From positions 186,001 through 250,000 of the forward strand of contig CAWAJB010000020.1 of NCBI GenBank assembly GCA_963782185.1: 64,000 nucleotides of DNA, in the 5' to 3' direction. This stretch comes from RYN-230 sp963782185. GTDB taxonomy: Bacteria; Actinomycetota; Actinomycetes; Streptosporangiales; Streptosporangiaceae. Position 1 is the stretch's first letter. Every line of letters starts with the position of its first letter. Shown piece by piece: positions 34,900 through 44,442 of this stretch. Below the pieces are notes generated by a model. It was not told where the DNA came from. It did not search any database and saw only the letters and a program-made list of their open reading frames with translations. Made by a program: the position numbers and the translations under genes.

Positions 34900-36019
34900 C
34901 CCGGCCACCCGCCCGGCCCGGCGCGCCGGAGTCCGCCAGGTCGTAGCTGGCTGCGACCTGCTCGGGCGTCATCGGGACCCGCGCGGCCGAGGGCGGCACC
35001 CCGGCGTCCATGATGTCGCGCAGCAGCAGGGCCAGCGAGTACCCCGGGTCCGCGGCCAGCGCCCGGTCGATCGCGATATTGGCCAGCGCCCCGTCGCCGG
35101 ACTGCCAGGCGGTGAAGGCCAGCAGCGAGGCGGGGGCCGGGAGGTAGGCCGGGGCGGCCCGGCGGACCACATCGGTCCACAGGCGCAGGTGCGCGGCGCG
35201 GTACCCGGGATCCATCCGCGCCCAGGCGTCGTCCCGGACCGCCAGGTGAGCCAGGGCCACCGTGAGCCACGCCACAGGGTCATCAGCCAGCAGGCGGCCA
35301 CCGGCCCGGTACGTGCTGATGGCCTCCTGGACGCTGCGGCGGCCCTCCTCCACCAGCAGCTTTGCCCCCCGGCCCGCGCCCTGGCCCGGGGGTGAGGACG
35401 CCTGCACGATCAGGTCCGCCGCACGCTCCCGGGCGCGGCTGGTGGCCTGCTCCATGGACCGGGCAGCCGCCCCGGTGACCGGGGCGAGCGTCCTGGCCAG
35501 GGCCGCCCGGTCCGGGTAGGCGACCAGGCCGGCCACGGTCATGGCGGCCGCCGCGGGACTGGCGCGGACGTCGAACGGCACGCCGTCCGCGGGACAGCAC
35601 TCGGGGTTCTCGCACACGTAGGACCAGTAGCGGCCGTCCTCGACCCGCATGAGCTCGTGTAACCGCAGCCCGGCCTGCCGCAGTGCCGCGGCCAGGGCGT
35701 CCGCGACGGGGGTGACCAGGGCGCCCGAGCCGTACCCCACGCCGATCACGGAGCTGAGCCGGCGATGCCGGAGAACCTCGGCGGCGTGCTCGGCGATGTC
35801 CGCCGCATGGATGGTGTCCGGCGGGTCAGGAAGGTCGTACCGGAAGGCGAGCTGGACCCGCGCCCGCGGCCGGCCGACTCCCATCACGACGAGGCTTTTG
35901 CCGGGGTGGAAGCCGAGCAGGTGCGGCACGACGGCCAGGATGTCAGCGGGGGAACTGACCCGGACCCGGGGCTGACGGGAGAACGCGCTTGAGCCTGAGA
36001 CAGACGGTGTGTTGTTCAT
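34853..36019 (-). CDS. DUF4192 domain protein
   Basis: 388-aa protein of the actinobacterial DUF4192 family, function unknown. The conserved start VSSPADILAVVPHLLGFHPG, SLVVMGV and RVQLAFRYDLPDPPD are clear. The middle has ENPECCPADGVPFD, with a Cys cluster usual for the family. A helical, TPR-like C-terminal part follows (DDPVAWLTVALAHLAVRDDA, ASLLAFTAWQSGDGALANIA). I chose the ATG at 36019 (MNNTPSVSG) since the reading upstream has no family similarity. No ribosome site is evident, so a leaderless transcript is possible. It is divergent from the small membrane protein gene. Confidence 0.85.
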   Translation of the reverse strand: MNNTPSVSGSSAFSRQPRVRVSSPADILAVVPHLLGFHPGKSLVVMGVGRPRARVQLAFRYDLPDPPDTIHAADIAEHAAEVLRHRRLSSVIGVGYGSGALVTPVADALAAALRQAGLRLHELMRVEDGRYWSYVCENPECCPADGVPFDVRASPAAAAMTVAGLVAYPDRAALARTLAPVTGAAARSMEQATSRARERAADLIVQASSPPGQGAGRGAKLLVEEGRRSVQEAISTYRAGGRLLADDPVAWLTVALAHLAVRDDAWARMDPGYRAAHLRLWTDVVRRAAPAYLPAPASLLAFTAWQSGDGALANIAIDRALAADPGYSLALLLRDIMDAGVPPSAARVPMTPEQVAASYDLADSGAPGRAGGRARPGRGRKVPRRAAG

Positions 36020-36056
36020 AAGGACAGGCTGCTCGGCAGGGCCGTCCGGGGGCCAG

Positions 36057-36075
36057 CACAGAATGACGTTCTGTG
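36057..36075. promoter_or_regulatory. Perfect 7-bp inverted repeat upstream of DUF4192 gene
   Basis: CACAGAA-TGACG-TTCTGTG lies 38 bases before the DUF4192 start codon, in the 300-base divergent region. It is a good shape for a dimeric repressor site. It resembles but does not match the actinobacterial SOS box (GAAC-N4-GTTC). Confidence 0.45.
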
Positions 36076-36107
36076 GAAAATTGGGCACGTCACGCGCGAA
36101 GTTCGTA

Positions 36108-36144
36108 CATTTGTCCACCGAGCGGAAACTCGATTTGACAAATG
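36108..36144. promoter_or_regulatory. Spaced inverted repeat CATTTGTC-N21-GACAAATG
   Basis: Two 8-bp arms, 29 bp apart start to start (about three helical turns), in the same divergent region between DUF4192 and the small membrane protein gene. The right arm overlaps TTGACA (36135-36140), a consensus -35 hexamer on the plus strand, although no good -10 follows. Confidence 0.4.
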
Positions 36145-36320
36145 GCCGGGGCCGGGTCACGCGGAGGACGGCACGGGGCGCACCGGAGGTTCCCCGGCGC
36201 AAAAAGCACTATCGGCGCATGACCGGACGAGCGGGCACCTTAGCGGTAGGCTAACCCGGACATTTCGTGATCTGGGCGGCGCATGACGCGCTCCAAGGGA
36301 CTCGCTTACTGGAGGTAGCC

Positions 36321-36521
36321 GTGCGCCTAGGCACCGCCCTACTGGTGATCTGGCTGATCATCGGGGCTATCGCTGGAGCTCAGCGACATTATTACAGCGG
36401 CTCCATCGCAAGCTGCACGAAAGCCAGCACCATCGTGGTGACGATCCTGGCCGGTCCCCTCAACTACGTCGGGGTGAACCCCAAGGTCACCTGTCACGTG
36501 CCGAAGCCCAGCGGAAGCTGA
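36321..36521 (+). CDS. Small conserved membrane protein (66 aa)
   Basis: Short actinobacterial protein with one N-terminal hydrophobic segment (LGTALLVIWLIIGAIAGAQR), then a small external domain with two Cys (SIASCTKASTIVVTILAGPL and VNPKVTCHVPKP). The two Cys may form a disulfide outside the cell. GTG at 36321 has GGAGG six bases upstream and removes an unrelated leader from the longer reading. Similar proteins are widespread in this phylum with unknown function. Confidence 0.8.
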   Translation: MRLGTALLVIWLIIGAIAGAQRHYYSGSIASCTKASTIVVTILAGPLNYVGVNPKVTCHVPKPSGS

Positions 36522-36577
36522 CCCGCCTCCTGGCCTGACCGACGGCCGGGCAGCGGGTCCCGCGTCCGGCGAGGTGC

Positions 36578-37846
36578 TCAGTGCGCGGCCGGGAAGTACT
36601 TGTCGATGAAGCCGTTCCGGAACTTCCCGCCGCGGTCGTAACGGCTCAGCAGGTCCTGGAAGTCGGCTGACCGCGGGTACAGGGCGCGCACCACATGGGG
36701 GGGCATGCCGAACAGCTTCGCCCAGTGCGGGCGGGCTCCCAGCGGCGTGAGCAGATGTTCCATCGCGGCGATGACCGGCGTCACCGCGGCCGTGTCCTTG
36801 ATCCAGGTGAAGTGCAGGGCCACCGTGTCCCGCTGGAAACTCGGGCTGAGCCACAAGTCATCCGGGGCGACCGTGCGGATCTCGGAGATCTGCAGGACCG
36901 GGGCCAGCAGGCTGCCCAGGCTGGCCAGGGCGTCGAACGCGCCCGCCGCCACCTGCCGGGGCAGGAGATACTCCGACTGCAACTCCTCCCCGCTGCTGGG
37001 CGTGAACTCCGCCCGGAAATGCGGGAGCCGCTCATGCCACGGCCCCGGCACGCCCAGCTGCTGGGTGGCGTGGTCCGGGTCGCCACCGGGAACGGGGTGG
37101 ACCTGCCGGTCGGCCAGCCTCGCATCCATCCACCGCGACGCCGGCTGCCATCCCCCGTACCCCTCGCGGACCTTGATCCAGAGCTGAGCGTGCCGGTCCC
37201 CGCGCCAGTTCGTGAACACGCTGACGCTGTACGCACTGCCGAAGATCTCATTGAAGTGGCTCCGCAACACCGCTGCGGGCAGCCCCTCGTACACGTACTG
37301 GCGGACGCTGAACGCCGGGACGAGGTCCAGGGTCAGCGCGGTGACCAGGCCGAGTGAGCCGAGTGCGACCACGCAGCCCCGGAACTCCTCACCTCCGGTA
37401 TCGCGGCGCAGCATGCGCACGGCGCCGTCGGCGGTGATCAGCTCCAGGCCCGACACCGTCGTGGCCAGGTTCCCGTGGGCGTCACCCGAACCGTGGGTCG
37501 CGGTGGCGACCGCCCCGGCCACCGACAGGTGTGGCAGCGAGGCCAGGGTGGGCAGGGCATAGCCGGCGGCGTTGAGCCGCCTGGCGAGTTCGCCGTAGCG
37601 GGTCCCGGCCGCCACGGTGACCGCCACCCCGCCCGGCTCGATGTCGAGGACCGGGGGCAGGTCTGCGAGCGAGACCAGCACGCCCGGGGTATCGGCGATC
37701 CGGTTGAACGAGTGGCCGGTGCCCACCGCCCGCACCTGGCCGCCGGCGGTGACCAGCTCCTGGGCTTCGCTCACGCTGCGGGGCCGTGCCACCCGGGCGG
37801 CCCGGTAGACGATGTTTCCGGCCCAGTTGGTCATCCGTGCCGTCAT
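36578..37846 (-). CDS. Alditol oxidase (AldO/xylitol oxidase family, FAD-dependent)
   Basis: 422-aa flavoprotein oxidase closely resembling Streptomyces AldO, which oxidises xylitol, sorbitol and related alditols at C1, making H2O2. The N-terminus TNWAGNIVYRAARVARPRSV is typical. The flavin-attachment motif VRAVGTGHSFNRIADTP has its His at residue 45, matching the covalent FAD site of AldO. Further shared stretches are LPTLASLPHLSVAGAVATAT, PGPWHERLPHFRAEFTPSSG and RPHWAKLFG. The start ATG 37846 has AGGTG upstream. No sugar genes are adjacent. L-gulono-lactone oxidases are the next nearest family. Confidence 0.87.
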   Translation of the reverse strand: MTARMTNWAGNIVYRAARVARPRSVSEAQELVTAGGQVRAVGTGHSFNRIADTPGVLVSLADLPPVLDIEPGGVAVTVAAGTRYGELARRLNAAGYALPTLASLPHLSVAGAVATATHGSGDAHGNLATTVSGLELITADGAVRMLRRDTGGEEFRGCVVALGSLGLVTALTLDLVPAFSVRQYVYEGLPAAVLRSHFNEIFGSAYSVSVFTNWRGDRHAQLWIKVREGYGGWQPASRWMDARLADRQVHPVPGGDPDHATQQLGVPGPWHERLPHFRAEFTPSSGEELQSEYLLPRQVAAGAFDALASLGSLLAPVLQISEIRTVAPDDLWLSPSFQRDTVALHFTWIKDTAAVTPVIAAMEHLLTPLGARPHWAKLFGMPPHVVRALYPRSADFQDLLSRYDRGGKFRNGFIDKYFPAAH

Positions 37847-38093
37847 ACCGCACCTGCTCTCCGCCTCGCTGACCACCAGGGGGCGCGTGGGAGGCGGCGA
37901 ATGAGGCCCCCGGCCTCCCGGCGAGGGCGGTCCGCCAGCTGTTGGCGCCGGGCCGGGTGACATATTACGTTGCAGCGTCTTCCGGCCCCCGATTGACTGA
38001 CGCGGGTTGACTGACGCGGGCCGACTGGCCCGGGCTGACCGGCCCGGGCTGGTTGGTTGATCGGCAGGACCCCGTTGATCTGGAGGAGCAGGC

Positions 38094-40043
38094 ATGCCCG
38101 ACCGGCGAGCTGAGCCCGGCCCCGCCCGTCCCGCGGCCCCCCGCGGGCTTCCGCCCGGAGCCGCCGAGACCGCCGACGACCTCGTGCGGGCATACCAGCA
38201 CGGCAAGGGCCAGCCGGGCATCGCGTACGGGATCGTGGCCGGCGGGACCCTGGCCCACCAGGGTGGTGTGGGCGAGAGCTGGCTCGGCGGGCCACCGCCC
38301 GACGCGGACACGGTGTTCCGCATCGCGTCCATGACCAAGAGCTTCACAGCGTCGGCCCTGCTGGCGCTGCGCGACGCAGGCCTGCTCCGGCTGGACGACC
38401 CGGTCACGGAGTTCGTCCCGGAACTGCGCGGCTGGTCTGGGGTGACGGCCGACTCACCGCCCATCTCGCTCCGGCACCTGCTCACGATGACCGCGGGCCT
38501 GCCGACCGACGATCCCTGGGGTGACCGCCAGCAGGGCACCCCGCTGCCCGAGTTCGCGGCGATCCTGGACCGGGGCGTGCGCGCGGCGTGGGCGCCGGGC
38601 ACCCGTTTCGAGTACTCCAACCTCGGCTACGCGCTGCTCGGGCGGGTCATCTCGGCCGCGGCCGAGGCTGACTACCCGGACTTCGTCCGGGCCCGTCTGC
38701 TCGGCCCGCTGGGCATGAGCCGCACGGGGTACGAGGCCGCCGAGTTCGACCCGGACGGGCTGGCCCGGGGATACGCCCGCGGCGCGGACGGCTGGACCGA
38801 GCTCACCCCGGATCCGCCCGGTGCGTTCGCCCCGATGGGGGGCGTGTTCAGCAGTGTCCGGGATCTGGCCCGCTGGGTGGACGGCTTTGCCGCGGCCTTC
38901 CCGCCGGGCGGCCCGCGGGGCGGCGGCGCCCACCCGCTGCCGGCGGCCTCGCGCCGTGAGATGCAGCAGCCCGCTGTGACCATGCCCGAAGCACAGCCGC
39001 GGTTCCCCGGGGATCGCTCCGCGGGCAGCCAGTACGGATACGGGTTCGGGTTGTTCACCGAGGAGACCAGCGCGTGGGGGCGGCTGGTCTACCACAGCGG
39101 CGGGTACCCGGGCTTCGGCAGTCACATGCGCTGGCACCCGGAGACCGGCCTGGGCGTGATCGTGCTGGCCAACAGCACCTACGCGGGCGCCTCCGTGCTG
39201 GCCGCCCGGCTCATGGAGGAGGTGCTGCGGGCCTCCACCGCGCACCGTGCCGCCCTCGCGGGGGCAGCCGCCGGGGACGCCGCCGGCGCAGCGGCGGGCG
39301 GCGCCGCCGGGGACGCGGCCCTCGCGGGCGGGACGGCCCGGGAGGGAGCCCGGCTGGTGGTGGCCGGGCCGGCGCCCGCACCCGGCGGGCCCTGGCCGGA
39401 GACGTTGCGGGCCCAGCAGGTGGTCAACCAGCTGCTGGGCCACTGGGACGACGAGGTGGCGGAGCAGCTCTTCGCAGACAACGTCGCGCTGGACGACCCT
39501 CTGCCCCGGCGCCGCGAGAAGATCGCCCGGATGTGGGAGCGGCTCGGGGCGCCGGTCCCGCACGGCCCCGGTGCCCGGAGCCGGGTGGCGCCGCGGCCGC
39601 CGGAGTTCGACTCCCCCGCGCACTGCCGCTGGTGGCTCCGCGGGAAGCGGGGCGACACGCAGGTGGAGATCCTGCTCACGCCCGAGAACCCGCCGCGGGT
39701 CCAGTCGCTGACCCTCACCGTGCCGCCCGCGGCGGGCTCGCCGCTGTGGCGGCAGGCGCAGGCCCTCATCGACCTGCTCAACGCGTCGCTGGCCGGCCCT
39801 CCGCAGCCGTGGCCGGCGGAGCTGCCCGCATCCGGGCTGGTCAACACCGCCTTGCTGCTCCGCCAGCTGCGGATGGCCAGCGCCTGGGCGGGACTGTGCC
39901 GGCCCGGGGCGTTCTGCGGCGGCAACGGGCACACGAGCACCGTCGTGCAGCTCGACGGGGAGCACGCCGGGCTGACCCTGGCCGTCGAGCTGGAGCCGGG
40001 CCAGCAGCTGCTGCGCCGGGCGGAGATCACCCCGCGCGCCTGA
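38094..40043 (+). CDS. Serine hydrolase of the class C beta-lactamase fold with C-terminal extension
   Basis: 649 aa. The beta-lactamase/D-aminopeptidase domain has the nucleophile SxxK as SMTK (residues 79-82), YSN near residue 173 (FEYSNLGYALLG) and a HSG triad (VYHSGGYPGFGSHMRW). An Ala/Gly-rich linker at about 380-430 leads to a C-terminal domain of some 200 residues (VVNQLLGHWDDEVAEQLFAD, CRWWLRGKRGDTQVEILLTP) of unknown role. No signal peptide is visible, so it is probably cytoplasmic and acts as an esterase or peptidase rather than giving antibiotic resistance. A strong site (GGAGGAG) precedes the ATG. It converges with the next gene. Confidence 0.85.
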   Translation: MPDRRAEPGPARPAAPRGLPPGAAETADDLVRAYQHGKGQPGIAYGIVAGGTLAHQGGVGESWLGGPPPDADTVFRIASMTKSFTASALLALRDAGLLRLDDPVTEFVPELRGWSGVTADSPPISLRHLLTMTAGLPTDDPWGDRQQGTPLPEFAAILDRGVRAAWAPGTRFEYSNLGYALLGRVISAAAEADYPDFVRARLLGPLGMSRTGYEAAEFDPDGLARGYARGADGWTELTPDPPGAFAPMGGVFSSVRDLARWVDGFAAAFPPGGPRGGGAHPLPAASRREMQQPAVTMPEAQPRFPGDRSAGSQYGYGFGLFTEETSAWGRLVYHSGGYPGFGSHMRWHPETGLGVIVLANSTYAGASVLAARLMEEVLRASTAHRAALAGAAAGDAAGAAAGGAAGDAALAGGTAREGARLVVAGPAPAPGGPWPETLRAQQVVNQLLGHWDDEVAEQLFADNVALDDPLPRRREKIARMWERLGAPVPHGPGARSRVAPRPPEFDSPAHCRWWLRGKRGDTQVEILLTPENPPRVQSLTLTVPPAAGSPLWRQAQALIDLLNASLAGPPQPWPAELPASGLVNTALLLRQLRMASAWAGLCRPGAFCGGNGHTSTVVQLDGEHAGLTLAVELEPGQQLLRRAEITPRA

Positions 40044-40048
40044 GCCCC

Positions 40049-40513
40049 TCAGCCCCGCTCGGGCTGCTGGCTCTCCAGGAAGCGGTCCACCAGGCCGCGG
40101 ATCACGGTCGCCATCGAGAAGCCGTGCGCCCCGCACCAGGTCCGCAACCGCGCGTGCTGGTCCGCCGAGAACCGGACCGGCACCATCTGCTGGGCCGGGG
40201 AGGACGAGCCGCGGACCAGTTCGGACACGACCGCGGCCCCCCACTCCCGGGTCTGCGTCTGCGTCTGCACGCCGGCCGCCCAGCCGAGCCTCCGGGCCAG
40301 CGGGCCGGGTGCCCCCGCGGCCGACGGCCGCAGCCCGGTGCGCAGCAGCCAGGCGTAGACCCGGTCGCGGTCGGCTTCGGGCAGCTGCCCGACGGCCTGG
40401 ACGAGCAGCCGCGAGGCGTCGATGGTCTCGGCGTCGTCCGGTGACGCCGCCGCGATGAACGGCCCGAGCTCATCCGGGGGCGGCAGATCAGGGTCGGAGG
40501 GGACGTCAGTCAT
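40049..40513 (-). CDS. Putative ribbon-helix-helix DNA-binding protein
   Basis: 154-aa protein. The C-terminal 45 residues read MVPVRFSADQHARLRTWCGA, GFSMATVIRGLVDRFLES, a ribbon-helix-helix pattern (beta strand VPVRF, then two helices). The N-terminal part is acidic and helical (PDDAETIDASRLLVQAVGQL), perhaps a partner-binding domain. The ATG has GGAGG at good spacing. A perfect 8-bp inverted repeat 31 bases upstream is a likely autoregulatory operator. It might be a lone antitoxin-like regulator, but no toxin gene is adjacent. Confidence 0.65.
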   Translation of the reverse strand: MTDVPSDPDLPPPDELGPFIAAASPDDAETIDASRLLVQAVGQLPEADRDRVYAWLLRTGLRPSAAGAPGPLARRLGWAAGVQTQTQTREWGAAVVSELVRGSSSPAQQMVPVRFSADQHARLRTWCGAHGFSMATVIRGLVDRFLESQQPERG

Positions 40514-40543
40514 CGGTGCCTCCGGTACGCGGACAGAAGGGAG

Positions 40544-40564
40544 TGATATCGGTCTTCGATATCA
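40544..40564. promoter_or_regulatory. Putative operator of the ribbon-helix-helix gene
   Basis: TGATATCG-GTCTT-CGATATCA is a perfect 8-bp inverted repeat, unusually AT-rich for this region, 31 bases upstream of the ribbon-helix-helix gene start. ATATC-type half sites on a dimeric repeat fit this protein class. Confidence 0.55.
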
Positions 40565-40625
40565 TGTCCAGGCCGGGGTGGCCAGTACCCCACCGGGCTA
40601 GCAGGCCGTACTTAGCAGGCCGAAC

Positions 40626-41920
<1,295 letters not shown>

Positions 41921-41942
<22 letters not shown>

Positions 41943-43584
41943 GAGCGCAGGCTATCGCTGCGCCCGACCGCGGCCGTCAGGGTGCCCGGCAGGGACGGCC
42001 AGCTCAGCGCCTGCGACGCCTGCTCGAACGCGTACGCCAGGCCGATCAGTGCGGGCTCGCTCCACGCCGGGCCGAGGAACGACAGCCCCACCGGCAGCCC
42101 GCGGACCTGGCCCGCCGGGACCGAGATGGCCGGGTACCCGGCCACCGCCGACGGCCCCGAGGTGTGGAACACCCCGTTGTCGCCCAGCACGTAGTCGGTC
42201 AGTCCCGCCGGGTTCGCGGTCAGCGTGACGATCGCGTCGAGGCGGCGGCTGGCCAGCGGCCCGTCCAGCGCCTCCCGGGCCCGGCCGGTCGCCTCGGCCC
42301 GGGTCGCCTGCGCGGCCGGGTCAGCCGGATCCCCGCTGGTGGCCTCGGCCCGCACGAAGATCTCCTGGCCGAAGTGAGGGAGGACGGCCGGACCGTTGCG
42401 GAGATTGAACTCGATGAGCCCGGCGAGCGACCGCGGCGCATGGCCAGGCAGTGCGCGCAGGTACGCGTTGATATCGCACTTGAATTCATGCAGCAACGAC
42501 AACCATTCGGGGCCGGCGATTTCCGCCGCGCCGGGGAGTTCAACGGGGTCGAGCACGGTGGCGCCGAGGTCCCGCAGCACGACCAGGGCCTGGTCGAGGA
42601 CGGCCATGATCGCGTCGCCCGCCTCGGGGCAGCCGTCCCGCCACACGCCGAGGCGGGCCCCGGCCAGCGCGCCAGGGTCGAGGAAGGCCGTGTAGTCGGC
42701 GGGCCGGCCCTCGGCGGCCGCGGTCGCCGGGTCCCCTGGGTCCGGGCCGGCCAGCACGCCGAGCAGCGCCGCCGCCTCGGCCACGGTCCGGGCCATCGGC
42801 CCCGCGGTGTCCTGGGCCGCCGAGACCGGCACGATCCCGCGCCGGCTGACCAGGCCCAGCGTGGGCTTGATGCCGACCACGCCGCACGCACTGGCCGGGC
42901 ACACGATCGACCCGTCGGTCTCGGTGCCCACCGCCAGCGGGGCCAGCCCGGCCGCCACGGCCACGCCGGAGCCGGAGCTCGACCCCGACGGGTTGCGGTC
43001 CAGGGCGTGCGGGTTGGCGGCCTGGCCGCCGAGCGTGCTCCAGCCGCTGGTGGACCGGTAGGAGCGGAAGTTGGCCCACTCGGACAGGTTCGCCTTGCCG
43101 AGGATCACCGCGCCCGCCTCACGCAGCCGCGCGACCAGGAAGGCGTCACCGCGGTCGCCGGTGTCGCTCAGCGCGGGTGAGCCGGCGGTGGCGGGCAGGC
43201 CGCGGACGTCGATGTTGTCTTTGATCAGGACGGGAACGCCGTGCAGGGGCCGGCGGGCGACTGTTGCTGATCACGGGCCGCGGCCTCATCCAGGGCATCC
43301 GGGCTGACCGTGATGACCGCGCCGAGGGCGGGATTGAGCTCGGAGATCCGATCCAGGTACCGGGTCGTCTCCGCGACGGAGGAAGCTGTCCCGGCGGCCG
43401 CCCCCGAGCCGGCCGGGCTGGCTCCGGGCCCAGGCTTGCCGGGCCCGACCTTGCTGGGTCCGGCCTTGCCGGGTCCGGCCTTGCTGGGTCCGGCCTTGCC
43501 GGGCCCGGCCTTGCCGGGTCCGGCCTTCCCGGGCCCGGCCCTGCCCGCCGCGGCAGCCCCGGGCGCGGCGGCGGGCTCAGACAT
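41921..43584 (-). CDS. Amidase-signature hydrolase with one-base frameshift and repeat-rich N-terminus
   Basis: Amidase signature enzyme. The downstream frame has the catalytic Ser region (NPSGSSSGSGVAVAAGLAPL, GTETDGSIVCPASACGVVG, IKPTLGLVSRRGIVPVS). The upstream frame has YLDRISELNPALGAVITVSP and ends at QQQSPAGP; the expected continuation (PLHGVPVLIKDNIDVRGLPA, containing the catalytic Lys) lies in the other frame. One base must be added near 43255 to join them. The first 65 residues are a GPGKA repeat from seven 15-bp units, which is not part of the family. Either a pseudogene or a consensus error. The stop overlaps mshC. Confidence 0.8.
43436..43540 (-). repeat. Seven 15-bp units in the amidase gene
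   Basis: Variants of TTGCCGGGTCCGGCC repeat seven times, encoding GPGKA/GPSKA pentapeptides ahead of the enzyme domain. Differences among copies fall in two positions, so the array is not a pure assembly artefact. Confidence 0.95.
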
Positions 43585-43601
43585 GGTGGCAGGATAGCCG
43601 G

Positions 43602-44150
43602 GTGCAGATGACCATGGGTGATCTTGAGGTGGTCCCGGCCCGCGGCCGGCCGGACCTGCTGGCCCCGGCTGTGGCCAGCGCGCTGGCGGCACTGGAGGGC
43701 ACGCTGGCGGGCGACTCAGCGGGCGTCGCGCAGATCGATCCCGCACTGGCCGACACCGCGGCGTTCTGTGAGCGCTACGGCGTGGAACTGACGGAGTCGG
43801 CCAACTGCGTGGTGATCAGCGGCCGGCGCGGCGGCGAGACCCGCTTCGCGGCCTGCGTCGTGCTGGCCACCACCCGGGCCGACGTCAACGGGACCGCCCG
43901 GCGCCAGCTGGACGTGCGCAAGGCGTCGTTCGCGCCGATGGACGTGGCGGTGGCGGAGACCGGGATGGAGTACGGCGGGATCACCCCCATCGGCCTGCCC
44001 GCAGACTGGCCCGTCCTGGTCAACGCCCGGGTCGCCGCAGCCCCCGCCGTGGTGATCGGCAGCGGCCTGCGCCGCTCCAAGCTGGTGCTGCCCGGCGCGG
44101 CAGTCGCCCACCTGCCCGGCGCCCTGGTCATCCCCAGCCTGGCCCGCTGA
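43602..44150 (+). CDS. YbaK/ProX-type aminoacyl-tRNA deacylase-like protein
   Basis: 182-aa protein of the YbaK/EbsC family, whose members clear mischarged tRNAs (for example Cys- or Ala-tRNA(Pro)). Visible: FCERYGVELTESANCVVISG, ETRFAACVVLATTRADVNG, DVRKASFAPMDVAVAETGME, YGGITPIGLPADWPVLVN and VIGSGLRRSKLVLPG. The conserved Lys is in the DVRKASF stretch. The GTG start lies only 17 bases from the divergent amidase start, and no ribosome site is obvious, so a leaderless start or one of the downstream ATGs (43608, 43614) is possible. Substrate unknown. Confidence 0.85.
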   Translation: MQMTMGDLEVVPARGRPDLLAPAVASALAALEGTLAGDSAGVAQIDPALADTAAFCERYGVELTESANCVVISGRRGGETRFAACVVLATTRADVNGTARRQLDVRKASFAPMDVAVAETGMEYGGITPIGLPADWPVLVNARVAAAPAVVIGSGLRRSKLVLPGAAVAHLPGALVIPSLAR

Positions 44151-44188
44151 CCCCCCGGCCTGCGGAGCGAAGGATCCCGACGGCATAT

Positions 44189-44337
44189 GTGGACAACGCC
44201 GCCCCCGCGACCCAAAGCGTCCACGATCGCGCCGAGGGGCTGGCGTCCTGCCAGCACCACCCCCCACCGGCGGGCCGCCCCGAACCTCACCCGATCGTGG
44301 ACGGAAATGGCTGCCCCCGCGACCCAAAGCGTCCACG
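44189..44337. repeat. Pair of REP-like palindromic elements
   Basis: Two copies of the 26-bp string that begins GCCCCCGCGACCCAAAGCG and ends TCCACGA lie at 44201-44226 and 44313-44338. Each is the right part of a hairpin: GTGGAC (44189) pairs with GTCCAC (44219), and CGTGGAC (44296) with GTCCACG (44331). In addition GTCCACGATCG (44219-44229) pairs perfectly with CGATCGTGGAC (44292-44302), an alternative large hairpin. No gene is present in 44151-44442. Confidence 0.8.
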
Positions 44338-44442
44338 AACTGGCTCGGACAGCCCGCCGTCGAGGCGCTCCTGCGGCCTGCGTGGCTGGTGTTACTTGTG
44401 TGGCCGAGGGGGTTCCCGCGGCGTGATCAGCGAGCGCGGCGG

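Noticed and set aside
38094..40043. Antibiotic resistance beta-lactamase
   Set aside because: The fold motifs are present, but there is no signal peptide, a large extra C-terminal domain exists, and the neighbourhood is housekeeping-like.
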